Assembly (NCBI GenBank): GCA_964019335.1
Contig: OZ025746.1
Span: forward strand, 1-64,000
DNA length: 64,000 nucleotides
From: Diplonema japonicum
Lineage: Eukaryota > Euglenozoa > Diplonemea > Diplonemida > Diplonemidae
Direction of reading: 5' to 3'
In this document: piece by piece, positions 8,066 through 18,036 of the stretch
Position numbering within the stretch: position 1 is the first letter of the stretch
Layout of the letters: each line of letters begins with the position of its first letter
Notes under the pieces: generated by a model
What the model was told of the DNA's origin: nothing
Seen by the model: only the letters and a program-made list of their open reading frames with translations
Database searches by the model: none
Made by a program: the position numbers and the translations under genes

Positions 8066-11000
8066 TTACAATGAAGGGATCAGGCTGCCGTACACCTTCT
8101 TCAGCTCAGAACGTAAGAAGCTCTCGATCTTCGCCTTGATAGCGCTGAAGGAAGGGTTCACGTTGAAACTGAAATTGATCTTCTGCTTCACGATCTCAAG
8201 GCTGGCACTGAAGCCCACCGCAGCAGATGAGCTTGACAACCCGGCTGTGAAAGACAAATAATTGATCTTGAGGACGTTGCTGAGTGCGCCACCCACAGCA
8301 CTGACAATGTCGCCGAAGGCGTCTGTCACCTTCGACACCGCATCCATCGTCTTCTGTGTAGCAGTGACGACACCCTTAGCAGTGTTAACGGCACCACGTG
8401 CCACATCGAGCGCCCCTTCAGTGGCTTTGATCAGAACTGTCAGGGCTCCTTCCGCAGTCGCCTTCGCTGCGGCAATGGCCGCGTACTCAGTCCAGCAAAC
8501 GGGGACTGCACCGCACGTCCAGAACTTCTTCTTGCATTTCTTCTCCTTGCTTTTGCAGCTGCTCTTCTTCCTGCTCAACGAACCCGACAGACTGCTCACC
8601 TTGTTCCTTGCGCCTTTCAGTTCACCAGTCACTTCGTCCTCCACATTCTGCAGCTCTTTGTTGGCGTTGTCCAAGTCCTTCTTTGCCGCGTCAAGGTCTT
8701 TCTTAGCAGCTGCGGTGGCCTTGTCTGCGGCGTCGCTGAGACTGTCAAGGAAAGCAGTGGCCTGTGCGATGATCGCGCTGATGAGGTCGCCCTCCATGGT
8801 TGCCGTGATCTGGTTGTGGAAGTTGGACTTGCCCGGAGTTCCCGTTGCCTCGATCTCCACCTGCACATTGAAGTTGCTGCCCAGGCTGAGCATGAAGTTC
8901 CCGTAGATCCCATCGTCGGCCATGTGCAGGTAGATGCTCACGTAGCTTCCGAGGATCCGCGCTCTGCCGTCAATTTCCAGGCTCTGCTTCTCCTTCGTCA
9001 GCTCCAAATCGAAGGAAGGACCAGCCCTCCCGTTGCTTGATGTGATCTGGATGGGGCCCCAGTTCATCTTGTCGAGGATCAAGGTTGCCTTGAGGCCAGT
9101 CGCCTTCACGCTGAACTGGGCGTAGGACACCTTGATGACGTTCCACAAGTTCAGGTCCACAATCTCCAAGTTGATACCGGCAGGGACGGTGGACGAGACC
9201 CCGGCCACAGTGACATCCACCGCGTTCACGGGGTCAGGGTTGAAGCTCCCATCGAAGCTCTTGATGGATGCAGTGGTCAGGGTGTTCCCCACCTTGCCGA
9301 GGCATGTGTTGCAGTTCGCGATGGAGGTCACGATCTTGTTGAGGTTGAAGTTGTTCACCTGTGCCCGGAAGGCTGTTTTCGTGAAGTCCTTCACATCCAC
9401 GCTGATGGTGATCTTCCCCGAGGTCCCAGCCACCTCTAGACCGCCGATGAGCTGGAAGCTGCTCGGGAGCAGGGCGGGGGAGATGGTCATCCCGATCGCA
9501 AGGGGGAACAGCACCTTCACATTGGAGATCCCGAACGGGTTCACCCAAGGCGTCGCGCTGTTCAGAGAAATCTCAACACCGAGCCCGCCAGCAGACAGAG
9601 AGATGAAGCCAATCGCCGTGAAGTCCTGAGCGTTGCTGCCGCTTCCCAGTGTGAAGTCGAGCTCGACGTTGAACCCCATCTCGGGGCCCCCAGTTGTGAT
9701 GCTGAAGGCGAGGGCGATAGTGCGCAGGGTCGCCTGGCCCCCGAGGGGGATGTTCCCAGCAAGCTGCACGAAGATGTTGAGCTCGGTGGTGGAGACGATG
9801 TCAGCAAACAACAGGAGCCCGCCAGAGGCGCCCGCAGCCTGGATCTGGCTCTTCATGTCACTGGGGGCCACACTAAGCACGTCTCCGATGACACCGCCGT
9901 CCAAGGGGAGGGACGCAGCAATGGAGAGACCTTTCCTCAGGGTGACATCCCCGACAGTCATCTTGTTCTTCGCCACGGAAAGCCTGATGTAGTCAGGACC
10001 CATGGAGGAGAGCACCGTCTTGATCGGACCGGGAAGCCCGTCGGCGTTCGCAAAGTTCTCTGCCGTGAAGGCCATCCCGTAGAGCCACGTCCCCTGCTTC
10101 TTGAATGAGACGAGGATAGAGAAATCGATCCCGAACACCTGTCCGTCGGCAGTGAGAGAGATGCTCTTCTCCGAGAAGGAAACCTCCAGTGCCACGTTGT
10201 TCAGGTTCAAGTTCTTCATGGAGCTGAGCATCCCACCAGCGTTCCCGATAGAGGAGGAAAACTGGCTGCCCCCAGAAAACTCGCTCGAGAAGCTGTCCGG
10301 GGACACGCTGCTGCCACTCTTCAATGCGCCCCTCAGCGTCACGTCGATGGGCCCACCGACCGTGAAGTCCAGGCTCAGGATGAAGCTCGACAGATAATTC
10401 CCGTTTACAGAGACTGTCTTCTTGCCGTCCTCTCCCTGAACAACACTCACGGTGACAGTGGGGAGGTTGATGACCTTCGAGTGGAAAGGGATGGCGAGCC
10501 CGTCAAAGGTCCCTGTGATGGCCCACGCTTTGCTCGGAGACCCGCAGGACTTGGAAAACGCAACCTGGGTCTCAATGGCAGGGATGTTGTCCAGATTCCT
10601 GAGAATGAGAGTCCCGGTCCCGGTGCAATCCGAGCTCACAGCAACGCTGATCTTCACGTTCGTGTCCTCGAAGGTGATGGTCCCTGTCACAGAAGAGGCA
10701 CTGCTCGAGCTGTCGAAGTCAAGGGAGAATTCCAAACCGGCAGAGGTCTGAGCCGTGACAGTCCCGGTCCAGGAGCGTCCAGCGAGGGGAGAAGAAGCGT
10801 CGCCCCCATTGCTGCTCGATGTAAGCGCGATGCTCACGCCCGACAGAGAGGTCGCACCGGGCCCGTTCCAGGCATCGATGGCGCCGTTGATGGTCATCAC
10901 ACCGGAGCAGCTCTCGTACGTCATGCCACCTGTGAAGACCAGGTCGTTCGCCCCGTCCAGCCTCAACGTCGCCTCCCTGATGGTACCGGTCACAGGCTCG

Positions 11001-13096
11001 CAACCCGACTTGTAGGTGAAGGCCACTGTACTACTGAAGATGAGATTGTCAGTGGAGAAGGAGGTCACCACGTCGACGGACTCGAAAGCGCCATCTGCGA
11101 ACACAACCTTTGCAGAGGAGCTGGCGCCGAACAGGTTGGCGGTGGCCTGGAGGGTTCCGCTCCAGGTGAGCGCCCGGGTGGCCGCGTTTGCGATTTTCGC
11201 GTGCAGCACGAACCCGACGGACGACAAAGTGAGCCCGTCCATGGTGAGGTCACCGTCGAGGGTGCCCTCGAATGTGAACCTCTCTTCATCCAAGGCGGCC
11301 GCACACTCGTCGAAAGACATCGCGGCGTCGAACACCTGCCCGGTGGTGAGCGTGAGCGTTCCGGACCCCGCGATCGGAGCGCAGCCTTGCTCCCTGTCCG
11401 GGGTGATCTCGATCGAGCCCTCGAAGGTGGCCCCGTTCCCGTTCACCGTCAGGTCTCCCACTAGGGAGGTGAGTGCGTTGTCCTCGAGTGTGGTGGTCAC
11501 AGTGATCTCTGTGTCGTCTATGGCTGCCGTCCCACTGATGCTACCTGACCACTTCACAGGCCCCCCCGCTACAGCTCCCTGCAAATCGATATGCACGTTC
11601 GTCAGCTCCACTCCGAACACAGTCCACGATGCAAGATCCCCTGTGATGGACCACAGCGGCAGGTGCGCGTTGTCCGCGTTGTAGTTGAAGACGTGCGACA
11701 CAGTGGCCGTGAATTCGGGAATTGCAGCGTTGCTGGGGGCAGCTGTGATGGCAGCGGTACCTGTCGCCACACCGTCAGCGACAGCAAGGTCCACACTCCC
11801 GGTCACGATGTCGTTCTCGATCGAACCAGCCACGCTGAAGGCAGTCACTCCGGTAGTACTGTCGAAAGAGACACTTGCGCTGACCGTCCCCTCCCCAACG
11901 GTGACAGTCCCCGAGGCATCGCCAGTCCAGACGGTGCCGGAAGACCCCTCCGAGGAGGTCAGGTGCACAAGCATGCTAGACACAGCAACCTGGGACACGG
12001 TGGCGCTGTCCACGCTGGCTGTCACGTCCCACAACGGGGTCGTGGTCCCAGAGACACAACCCAGCTGAGCGATCGCGCATGCTGCTGTGAAGTCGGCGTC
12101 AGGAATGGAGAGCGTCGCAGACCCGCTGTTCTCCGTGCTGCAGCTGTCGACGAAGGTCAAGGAGCCCTGCATGGAGAGCCCTCCGTAGGTCGCGTCAAAG
12201 TCTACCGAAACCGAGAGCAGCTCCGACCCGTCGAACTCTCCTGCAACAGTGGCCTCGCTTCCGAACATCTCTATCGTCGCCGACAACGAGCCCGCGAAGG
12301 TCACCCCCTCAGAATCGCGGCCGATAGATACTTCCGTCTCCAGCGAAGGGAGCTTCAAGCCGCGCAGGTCGTACTCCGTGTTGAGGGCAGCTCCCAGAAC
12401 AAGGACGGGCTTAGTGGACGATGAGTCCATGAGGGCGCAGGGGTCGAAAGACACACCTGTCACCTCAAGTCCAGCGTCCACGCCCGGCACGGAGAGCTCT
12501 GGAAGGCCGACGAGCGGGGTCAGAGGGCACGATGATGACACGAGGCTTCCATCGAAGAAGGGAGCGCCGGGGAGGTCGAGGCTTACCCTGGAAGGGAGGG
12601 CCAGCTCCATCTCCGTGTCCTCGATGTCGATGTGCATCAGGGTCTTCACTGCCGTCTCGCTCTGCAGCAACTCGAAGCTCGCTTCAAGGATTCCTATAGT
12701 GGCAATGGTACCTTCGATGCTTCCGTCCCATGTCAGGGCGCCGCTGTCCATGCGGATGGTGAGGCTCGCCGCAGCCGTCAGATCGATGAGGTTCGTGTTC
12801 AGAAGGTTGGCGTACCCGTGGAACTCAACCGCTAATACCTGCGTCTCGCACGTCAGCACTGATGCACTGCTCAGCATGGTGGCGAAGGCCGTCCCCGAGT
12901 ACTTCACTGTCCCCGGCAGGCTGTGCGTCCCGCTACTCACGGTATAGTTGCTCTCCGTGTTGCAGCTGCTCAGAACAGTCTCCAGTTCTGAGTCCAGCGC
13001 TACGCAGAGTTCGAGGTTTCCGTTAGTCCCACAGACGTCCATGCCTGCAGCTGCAACAGCCAGGCTGCAAAGCAGCACTGCCATTTTTGTGTTCAT
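8066..13096 (-). CDS. Large secreted repeat protein (1,676 aa)
   Basis: A single intron-free frame starts at an ATG at 13096. The first about 18 residues (MNTKMAVLLCSLAVAAAG) form a clear signal peptide, and no later transmembrane segment is evident, so secretion is likely. Residues from about 20 to 1430 are Ser/Thr/Gly/Val-rich with many beta-strand-like stretches. Motifs of the form W-x-G-x-[IVL]-x-G-[TS] recur (WTGDASGT, WSGSISGT, WSGTLQAT), suggesting an array of beta-sandwich or beta-solenoid units. Around 1430-1510 is an Ala/Lys/Asp helix with coiled-coil character, then a Cys/Lys-rich patch (CKSKEKKC) and an amphipathic helical C-terminal part. I do not recognise the family. An extracellular matrix, theca or surface role is a guess from composition. 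A candidate 5'-UTR intron lies just upstream. Confidence 0.9.
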   Translation of the reverse strand: MNTKMAVLLCSLAVAAAGMDVCGTNGNLELCVALDSELETVLSSCNTESNYTVSSGTHSLPGTVKYSGTAFATMLSSASVLTCETQVLAVEFHGYANLLNTNLIDLTAAASLTIRMDSGALTWDGSIEGTIATIGILEASFELLQSETAVKTLMHIDIEDTEMELALPSRVSLDLPGAPFFDGSLVSSSCPLTPLVGLPELSVPGVDAGLEVTGVSFDPCALMDSSSTKPVLVLGAALNTEYDLRGLKLPSLETEVSIGRDSEGVTFAGSLSATIEMFGSEATVAGEFDGSELLSVSVDFDATYGGLSMQGSLTFVDSCSTENSGSATLSIPDADFTAACAIAQLGCVSGTTTPLWDVTASVDSATVSQVAVSSMLVHLTSSEGSSGTVWTGDASGTVTVGEGTVSASVSFDSTTGVTAFSVAGSIENDIVTGSVDLAVADGVATGTAAITAAPSNAAIPEFTATVSHVFNYNADNAHLPLWSITGDLASWTVFGVELTNVHIDLQGAVAGGPVKWSGSISGTAAIDDTEITVTTTLEDNALTSLVGDLTVNGNGATFEGSIEITPDREQGCAPIAGSGTLTLTTGQVFDAAMSFDECAAALDEERFTFEGTLDGDLTMDGLTLSSVGFVLHAKIANAATRALTWSGTLQATANLFGASSSAKVVFADGAFESVDVVTSFSTDNLIFSSTVAFTYKSGCEPVTGTIREATLRLDGANDLVFTGGMTYESCSGVMTINGAIDAWNGPGATSLSGVSIALTSSSNGGDASSPLAGRSWTGTVTAQTSAGLEFSLDFDSSSSASSVTGTITFEDTNVKISVAVSSDCTGTGTLILRNLDNIPAIETQVAFSKSCGSPSKAWAITGTFDGLAIPFHSKVINLPTVTVSVVQGEDGKKTVSVNGNYLSSFILSLDFTVGGPIDVTLRGALKSGSSVSPDSFSSEFSGGSQFSSSIGNAGGMLSSMKNLNLNNVALEVSFSEKSISLTADGQVFGIDFSILVSFKKQGTWLYGMAFTAENFANADGLPGPIKTVLSSMGPDYIRLSVAKNKMTVGDVTLRKGLSIAASLPLDGGVIGDVLSVAPSDMKSQIQAAGASGGLLLFADIVSTTELNIFVQLAGNIPLGGQATLRTIALAFSITTGGPEMGFNVELDFTLGSGSNAQDFTAIGFISLSAGGLGVEISLNSATPWVNPFGISNVKVLFPLAIGMTISPALLPSSFQLIGGLEVAGTSGKITISVDVKDFTKTAFRAQVNNFNLNKIVTSIANCNTCLGKVGNTLTTASIKSFDGSFNPDPVNAVDVTVAGVSSTVPAGINLEIVDLNLWNVIKVSYAQFSVKATGLKATLILDKMNWGPIQITSSNGRAGPSFDLELTKEKQSLEIDGRARILGSYVSIYLHMADDGIYGNFMLSLGSNFNVQVEIEATGTPGKSNFHNQITATMEGDLISAIIAQATAFLDSLSDAADKATAAAKKDLDAAKKDLDNANKELQNVEDEVTGELKGARNKVSSLSGSLSRKKSSCKSKEKKCKKKFWTCGAVPVCWTEYAAIAAAKATAEGALTVLIKATEGALDVARGAVNTAKGVVTATQKTMDAVSKVTDAFGDIVSAVGGALSNVLKINYLSFTAGLSSSSAAVGFSASLEIVKQKINFSFNVNPSFSAIKAKIESFLRSELKKVYGSLIPSL

Positions 13097-13114
13097 GTGT
13101 TGAAAATAAGTATC

Positions 13115-13152
13115 CTGTGGGAAGGTTTTTTAAGAAAAGCGGACAGACTTAC
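13115..13152 (-). other. Predicted 38-nt 5'-UTR intron
   Basis: Just upstream of the ATG at 13096, GTAAGTCTG begins at 13152 and a pyrimidine/C-rich end CCCACAG finishes at 13115. The length and the YACAG ending match the coding introns in the giant gene. Alternatively the CAG is a trans-splice acceptor. Confidence 0.45.
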
Positions 13153-13216
13153 GAAGAGAGCTACCGAGACATTATTTGAAGTCCTGCTCGCTCAAAGAGT
13201 AAGTTGAATCATGAGG

Positions 13217-13248
<32 letters not shown>

Positions 13249-13497
13249 CCCGTTGCAGAAAAAGAGAATAAAAAAATAGAAACAAGTAGACGAGGGTGGT
13301 GTGTGGGGGGAAGGGAACAGTATGAACAAGGATAGCAGCAATGATGCCTGTGCGACGAGGGTGGGTGACAGGCAAGCAGAAACTGCACCTTTTTACTTTT
13401 TTTTTTAAAGCCCTCTTTGCCGAGATTCGCTTCCTTCATATTTAGCGACATAACAATCAAAAATCAAAAAACAAAAAGAAGGGGAATTCACTCTGAT

Positions 13498-13525
13498 GGG
13501 GGGGGGGGGGGGGGGGGGGGGGGGG
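13498..13525. repeat. 28-bp G homopolymer
   Basis: An uninterrupted run of 28 G on the plus strand. Runs of more than 10 G or C also occur near 5696-5710, 16248-16261, 17446-17460, 20042-20050 and 27506-27518. Length is likely uncertain in the assembly. Confidence 0.85.
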
Positions 13526-13825
13526 TGCTTGCAACGACCCACCAAAGAAAAAAAGAAAAGAAGATAAGAAGGTCCAGCTTCTATTATTTCATCATCTTTT
13601 CGTTTCTTCTACTTTTTTCTCTTTTTTTTAATTTGTTTTGTAGATCAAAAAAAAAGAGATAAAATGAAGAAAGGGGTGGATCAGGAGGAAACACACTTAG
13701 GGAAAAAAAGGGGGGAGAAAAGGAAATCTGTCTTTTTCTTTTTTTTGGGGGGGGGGAGACCATGGCACCTTTGCAAAAAGGGCCCGATAGAAGAGAAGAA
13801 AAAAAAAAAAAAGAGAAATTCGGTA

Positions 13826-13858
13826 TTTTAACGTCAAGATGACACATCGACACATTGG
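13826..13858 (-). repeat. Dispersed copy of the CHLDVK segment
   Basis: TTTTAACGTCAAGATGACA followed by CGACACATTGG matches 6983-7001 and 7044-7054, but the 42 bp between the two parts there are absent here. On the minus strand both encode NVS...CHLDVK. It may be a fragment of the 6957-7266 exon or a short element shared by both places. Confidence 0.6.
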
Positions 13859-14348
13859 AGTGAGCCTCTAACCTGTGTGGCGCCACCTCTCAGGCTGGTT
13901 ACACACCTAGACCCGGCCAAAGGTCTTGCTGCCCCTTGGAGAATAAAAAAAATAAAATAAAAAAGACAAAACACCACCCACCTTCAAGATCAAGCACATA
14001 CCCACTTACCCCCATCACACCTCCTGTAGGGTGGAGGCACGTGACGCGTAGAAGGCTTGGGGGCTTTTTGTTTTTTTTATTTTATTTCTTCTAAAAAAAA
14101 AAAAAATAAGGGGGGGAAAGGGTAATCGAAGGTGCGGTGTGGAAATGTTCCCCCCCTTTTTTTTCTGTATTTATTTTTCTACTTTTTTCCCTTAAATACA
14201 GGGGAGGAAAGAAATAATGGCCTCTCATTTCAAGCGAAGAAAGAGAAGGCGAGGAGGGGAAGAGGGGGGGTGCCCGTTTTTCCCCCAGTCTTGTATCCAT
14301 CTATTTTAGAAACTTTCTTTAGACTGGGCGGGGGAAGGGGAGGGGGGC

Positions 14349-14384
14349 AAAAGGAAAAGGAAAAGGAAAAGGAAAAGGAAAAGG
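14349..14384. repeat. (AAAAGG)6 microsatellite
   Basis: Six perfect AAAAGG units followed by further A/G-rich imperfect repeats. Confidence 0.9.
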
Positions 14385-15091
14385 AAAGAAGAAGAAAAAG
14401 AGAAAAAAAACATTGATCACGGCAAAGGCCTTTAAGAAGAAAAAAAAAAAGAAAGGGCCTTCAGAAATTCAAAAAAAAAAGGATAAAGTCGGTTATAATT
14501 GTTGTTTGTGTCCACAGCCGGGGGTTAACCTGTAGTTTATTACCATTCTTTTCTTTTTTTTTTTTTTTTTTTTTTTTTTTTGAGAAAAGTTTTGTGTGTG
14601 TGTATGTGTGTACAGCTGAGGAGGCTTCAGAGAACCTGCTTTTTAGAAGGCATTTCACTTTGCACACTGCTAAAAAAAACAGCATCGGTATTTAGAAGGG
14701 AAAAAAAAAGATTATTTTTTAAAAGAAGAGGAACTTGGAAGAAAAGAAAAAAATCTCGGATTCGAGACAAGAGAAAAAAAAAAAGAAACTTGAAAGAAAA
14801 AGAAAAAAGAAAAAAAAAGAAAAACAACAACGTTTCATTTATCCGTCTTTTTTTCCCTTTCTTTTTTTTTCCCCCCTTTTTTTTTTCTCCTTTTTTTTTG
14901 AGTAGAAACACAAAGACAAGGGTACGAAATTCTTATTTTTTTTTTCTTTTCACTTGATGTGATGAAAAAAAAAAAGTGAAAAAAAAAAGAAATAAAACAA
15001 GGCACCCTGGACAGGTACCCTCCTTGCCTTTTTTTTTTTTTAAAAAATTTTAAAAAAAAAATCTTTTTTTTCTTCTTTTCAAATCCAGTTA

Positions 15092-15111
15092 GCCTGGCGA
15101 TATTACCAGGC
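15092..15111. other. 6-bp stem hairpin
   Basis: GCCTGG and CCAGGC flank CGATATTA. It is short and isolated in low-complexity DNA. It could be chance. Confidence 0.35.
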
Positions 15112-15595
15112 ACAAAGGGAGGGGGAGGGAGAAACATAGATATATATATATTATATAAAAAAAAGAATCACTATGATAGGAAACGAACGGCCCACCAATA
15201 AAAAAAAAAAAGAAAGTCCCCACCCGGGGCTTCAGTACTGATCGCCATAGGATCACCTTGCTTGGTTTTTTTTTTCTTCTTTTTTCTTCTTTTTTAAGAA
15301 CGTTCTTGGCTCATCTCTTTCTCACGCATATTTTCATTTCTTTCTTCTTCTTTTTTTTTTTTTTTTTTTCCCTTGTTTCTTTCTTTCTTTCTCAGGGAAA
15401 AGAGGTTGCAGATGGCTGAGCGCTCTGTATCCCGAAAGGAGAAAGAAAAAAAAAAAAAAAAGAACGAAAACACACTTCTTATTTATTTTTTATTCTCTCT
15501 TTTTTTTTTTTTGTTGTTTGCAACCGAAAGGAACCAAAAGGAATAAGGGAGCACATGGATTAGGGATTTATGTAACATAACATAAGGTGTCAAGA

Positions 15596-15631
<36 letters not shown>

Positions 15632-16275
15632 CTCTTTTAAATCAGCTGCTGACAATTGGGACATTATCTCAGATAACGAGACTTGAAAGAACGTGGGACA
15701 GTGTACTCAAAATATATATTGCATCCTTAGTTTAAAAAAAAAAAAAAAAAGCAAAACACTAGGAATGCGCGACTCGGAAGGATTCACCTCTTTAGGGGGG
15801 GGGGGTGGGGGTGGGGACCTTTCATTCTCTGATAAAGATACCCTTTCTGATCGCAAAGAGCTTGTGGCATTCTCTTGTTCTTAAAATTATTATTTTTTTT
15901 TTTTATATACCGAACCCAATTCACTAGATATCCATCTGCAACTATTACAAAAAATAAAAAGGAAAAGAAAAAGGATGAAGAAAGGAGGCCTTCCTCATTT
16001 GATTCAAAAGGCTTCCTCCGTTTTATTTCATTTTTTTTTTTAAATTCTTCTTCCTATTTTGTGTTTCTCCTTTATTCAGGGCGGCTCCGTAGTACAGCCT
16101 GCCAAGACTTTTTTTCTTTTTTTTTTTTTCGTTCTTTCATTGCATCATCAAAAAAAATATGGAAAAAAAAAGGCCTTTTTTTTTTTTACGAACAAAAAAA
16201 GAAGCAGCGGAGAGGAGAGAGGGAAAATTGAAATTCGAATTCAATAAGGGGGGGGGGGGGGAGAAAACCCCACAC

Positions 16276-16295
16276 ACGGTAAGTTAAGTTACCGT
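16276..16295. other. Hairpin downstream of the kinase gene
   Basis: ACGGTAA (16276-16282) and TTACCGT (16289-16295) form a 7-bp stem about 270 bp beyond the kinase stop codon. A 3'-UTR or transcript-end role is possible but unproven. Confidence 0.4.
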
Positions 16296-16476
16296 ATAAA
16301 AAGATTTTCCGTTCCCCCCTCCTCTCTGCGCTCCTTGGGGAAGGGGGATATATATATATTTTTTTTTCTTTTTACACCAACAAAAAAAAACAACAAATAT
16401 AATTTTTTGTTTACAAAAAAAAAAGGGGGGGAGGGAAAAAAAAAGAAAAAAGAAAAACCAGATTTTAATCTATTTA

Positions 16477-16516
<40 letters not shown>

Positions 16517-16561
16517 CAACAAAAAATTTACAAAAAAAAAAAAAAAAAAAAAAAAAGAAAA

Positions 16562-17326
16562 TCAACCTTCCGTCTCCACAGCACACAACCAAGGATGCTG
16601 AAGGATGTCACGTAGCGAAGGGCGATTACGGGGGTTTGGCTGGAGGATGTAGCGAACCAATTCTGAATCAGAGGCGCGAACGTTGGCGGGGGTGGCAGGG
16701 GTGGCCGTCAGAGCCACGTGAAGTGTGGCACCAAGAGACCAGATGTCCGCTTTGAAAGGGCAGAACTTTGGCCGGGTCATCAGAACCTCAGGTGCAGCGT
16801 AAGACGGAGAGCCACTAGGGTGGGTAGCCTCACATGACGAGACAGCAAACCCATAATCGGCAAGCTTCACAACTCCTTCTTGAAACGAGACCAAAATATT
16901 CTCAGGCTTCACATCACCGTGTGCGACACCCTTGTTGTGCAAATGTAAAAGCGCTTTAAGAACACCTTTAAAAACCCATCGAGCTTCATAGTCAGGGAGC
17001 CCTCTCTTTTCTACAATGGCTTCAAATAAATCACAACCTTCCACCAATTCCAAAACTGTGTACAGGTACTTGCTGCTCTCCATAACATCGAGCAGTTTGA
17101 TAACATGGGAGCCGACGTCTTTCCCCAGCTCTTCCAAGACCTTCACCTCTTCTCTGGCAGGGCCTTCTCCTTCCCCCCCCAGCTTGGTGATCTTCACCGC
17201 TACCCTTTCCCCTTCCTCGTTCCACCCTTCCTTTACCTTGCTGTACCCACCTGTGCCGACTGTTCTTCCTAGATAGTATGGACCCACCTTGACAGGCTTC
17301 GCTGACTCCGAGTAAGGAGGTGCCAT
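16562..17326 (-). CDS. Compact Ser/Thr protein kinase-like protein (254 aa)
   Basis: The ATG at 17326 gives a protein that is almost only a kinase domain. Landmarks: Gly-rich loop GTGGYSKV (24-31), VAVK lysine 45, probable helix-C glutamate 60, catalytic loop HGDVKPEN (136-143, Asp138), metal-binding DYG (157-159), activation-segment end GSPSYAAPE (172-180) and DIWSLG (194-199). Layout and GSPSYAAPE resemble the CAMK/AMPK-like groups. Departures from consensus are the HRD arginine replaced by glycine and DFG changed to DYG. Catalytic Lys, Asp and Asn remain, so activity is plausible, probably not needing an HRD-arginine contact to a phosphorylated activation loop. There is no regulatory domain or membrane segment. 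An A run sits directly before the ATG. Confidence 0.9.
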   Translation of the reverse strand: MAPPYSESAKPVKVGPYYLGRTVGTGGYSKVKEGWNEEGERVAVKITKLGGEGEGPAREEVKVLEELGKDVGSHVIKLLDVMESSKYLYTVLELVEGCDLFEAIVEKRGLPDYEARWVFKGVLKALLHLHNKGVAHGDVKPENILVSFQEGVVKLADYGFAVSSCEATHPSGSPSYAAPEVLMTRPKFCPFKADIWSLGATLHVALTATPATPANVRASDSELVRYILQPNPRNRPSLRDILQHPWLCAVETEG

Positions 17327-17890
17327 TTTTTTTTTTTTAATTGTTACGGGTGTTCCAACACCTGTGGGGTGTGGGGGTTTTCAAGGAAACTTGCGAAAAA
17401 AGGACAAAACAAGGAAAAAACTGCCTCGCCCTAAAAACCCTACCCCCCCCCCCCCCCCCCATCCCCCTTTTTTTTTGAAAAGAAGAAGAAAAAAAAAACT
17501 AGAAAGGGGGAGAAGATTTTTTTTTTCTTTTTTGCTTTTTGGTGCGCACTAGCGGGACTTTATAGCTGCGACAAAAAATAAAAAAAAAGGGAAAAAATCT
17601 GTATAAAATCAACTAACCGCGCCTTCGCCAACGAAAAGCTCTTGTTAATACAAAGAAGAGAGGGAAACAGGTGTGAGAAGAAAAAAAAATGTTCGCGCAG
17701 AAGGGCTAAGGCGCGACACTACATTACATTGTAAAATATAAAAGAAGAGGGGGTGGGTTCACCCAGGGGGGGAAGGATGTACGCTAGTTGACGCAAGTCA
17801 CTTGATGTCCTGCCAGCCAGTCTGCACAAAGAAATCATTTCTTTCTTTTTTTCCATCCCCCTCCCCAGTGAACTGAAATAATTACTATTT
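17327..17890. other. Spacer, nothing recognised
   Basis: Low-complexity DNA with C and A runs. GGTGTTCCAACACC at 17349-17362 is a small palindromic hairpin just upstream of the kinase ATG. No gene seen. Confidence 0.5.
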
Positions 17891-17895
17891 TTAAT

Positions 17896-18036
17896 TTATG
17901 AAAATAAAGTGAACTTTATTTCCCGCGGCTGATAATCTGTCTCGAGGGGGTGATTTTCCCTCGCTTCGCTCGTGAAAATCAGATTCCGAAAGACAGATTA
18001 GCCAAGGGAAAAAGTAAAGTCCACTTAATTCATGAA
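17896..18036. repeat. Nested long inverted repeat (141 bp)
   Basis: Three nested arm pairs form an imperfect palindrome. The outer arms are 17896-17924 and 18006-18036 (AATAAAGTGAACTTTATT against AGTAAAGTCCACTT). The middle arms are TAATCTGTCT at 17933-17942 and AGACAGATTA at 17991-18000, an exact complement. The inner arms are GATTTTC at 17952-17958 and GAAAATC at 17974-17980. A related palindrome occurs at 18534-18561, on the other side of the coding relic. Confidence 0.75.

Larger units (their letters stand above)
13153..16561. other. Homopolymer-rich spacer, no protein gene
   Basis: About 3.4 kb of A/T-rich DNA with dozens of A, T and G runs. Frames here encode only poly-Phe, poly-Lys or similar. 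Recognisable items are the G run at 13498-13525, the repeat fragment at 13826-13858, a six-copy AAAAGG microsatellite (14349-14384), a GCCTGG/CCAGGC hairpin (15092-15111), a weak hairpin followed by a T run (14999-15040) and the hairpin at 16276-16295. Some T runs after hairpins could end RNA polymerase III transcripts, but I recognise no tRNA, 5S or snRNA. Confidence 0.6.

Noticed and set aside
15004-15270. Possible RNA polymerase III gene (hairpins followed by T runs)
   Set aside because: No A/B box, tRNA cloverleaf or known small RNA motif found; T runs are everywhere in the spacer.
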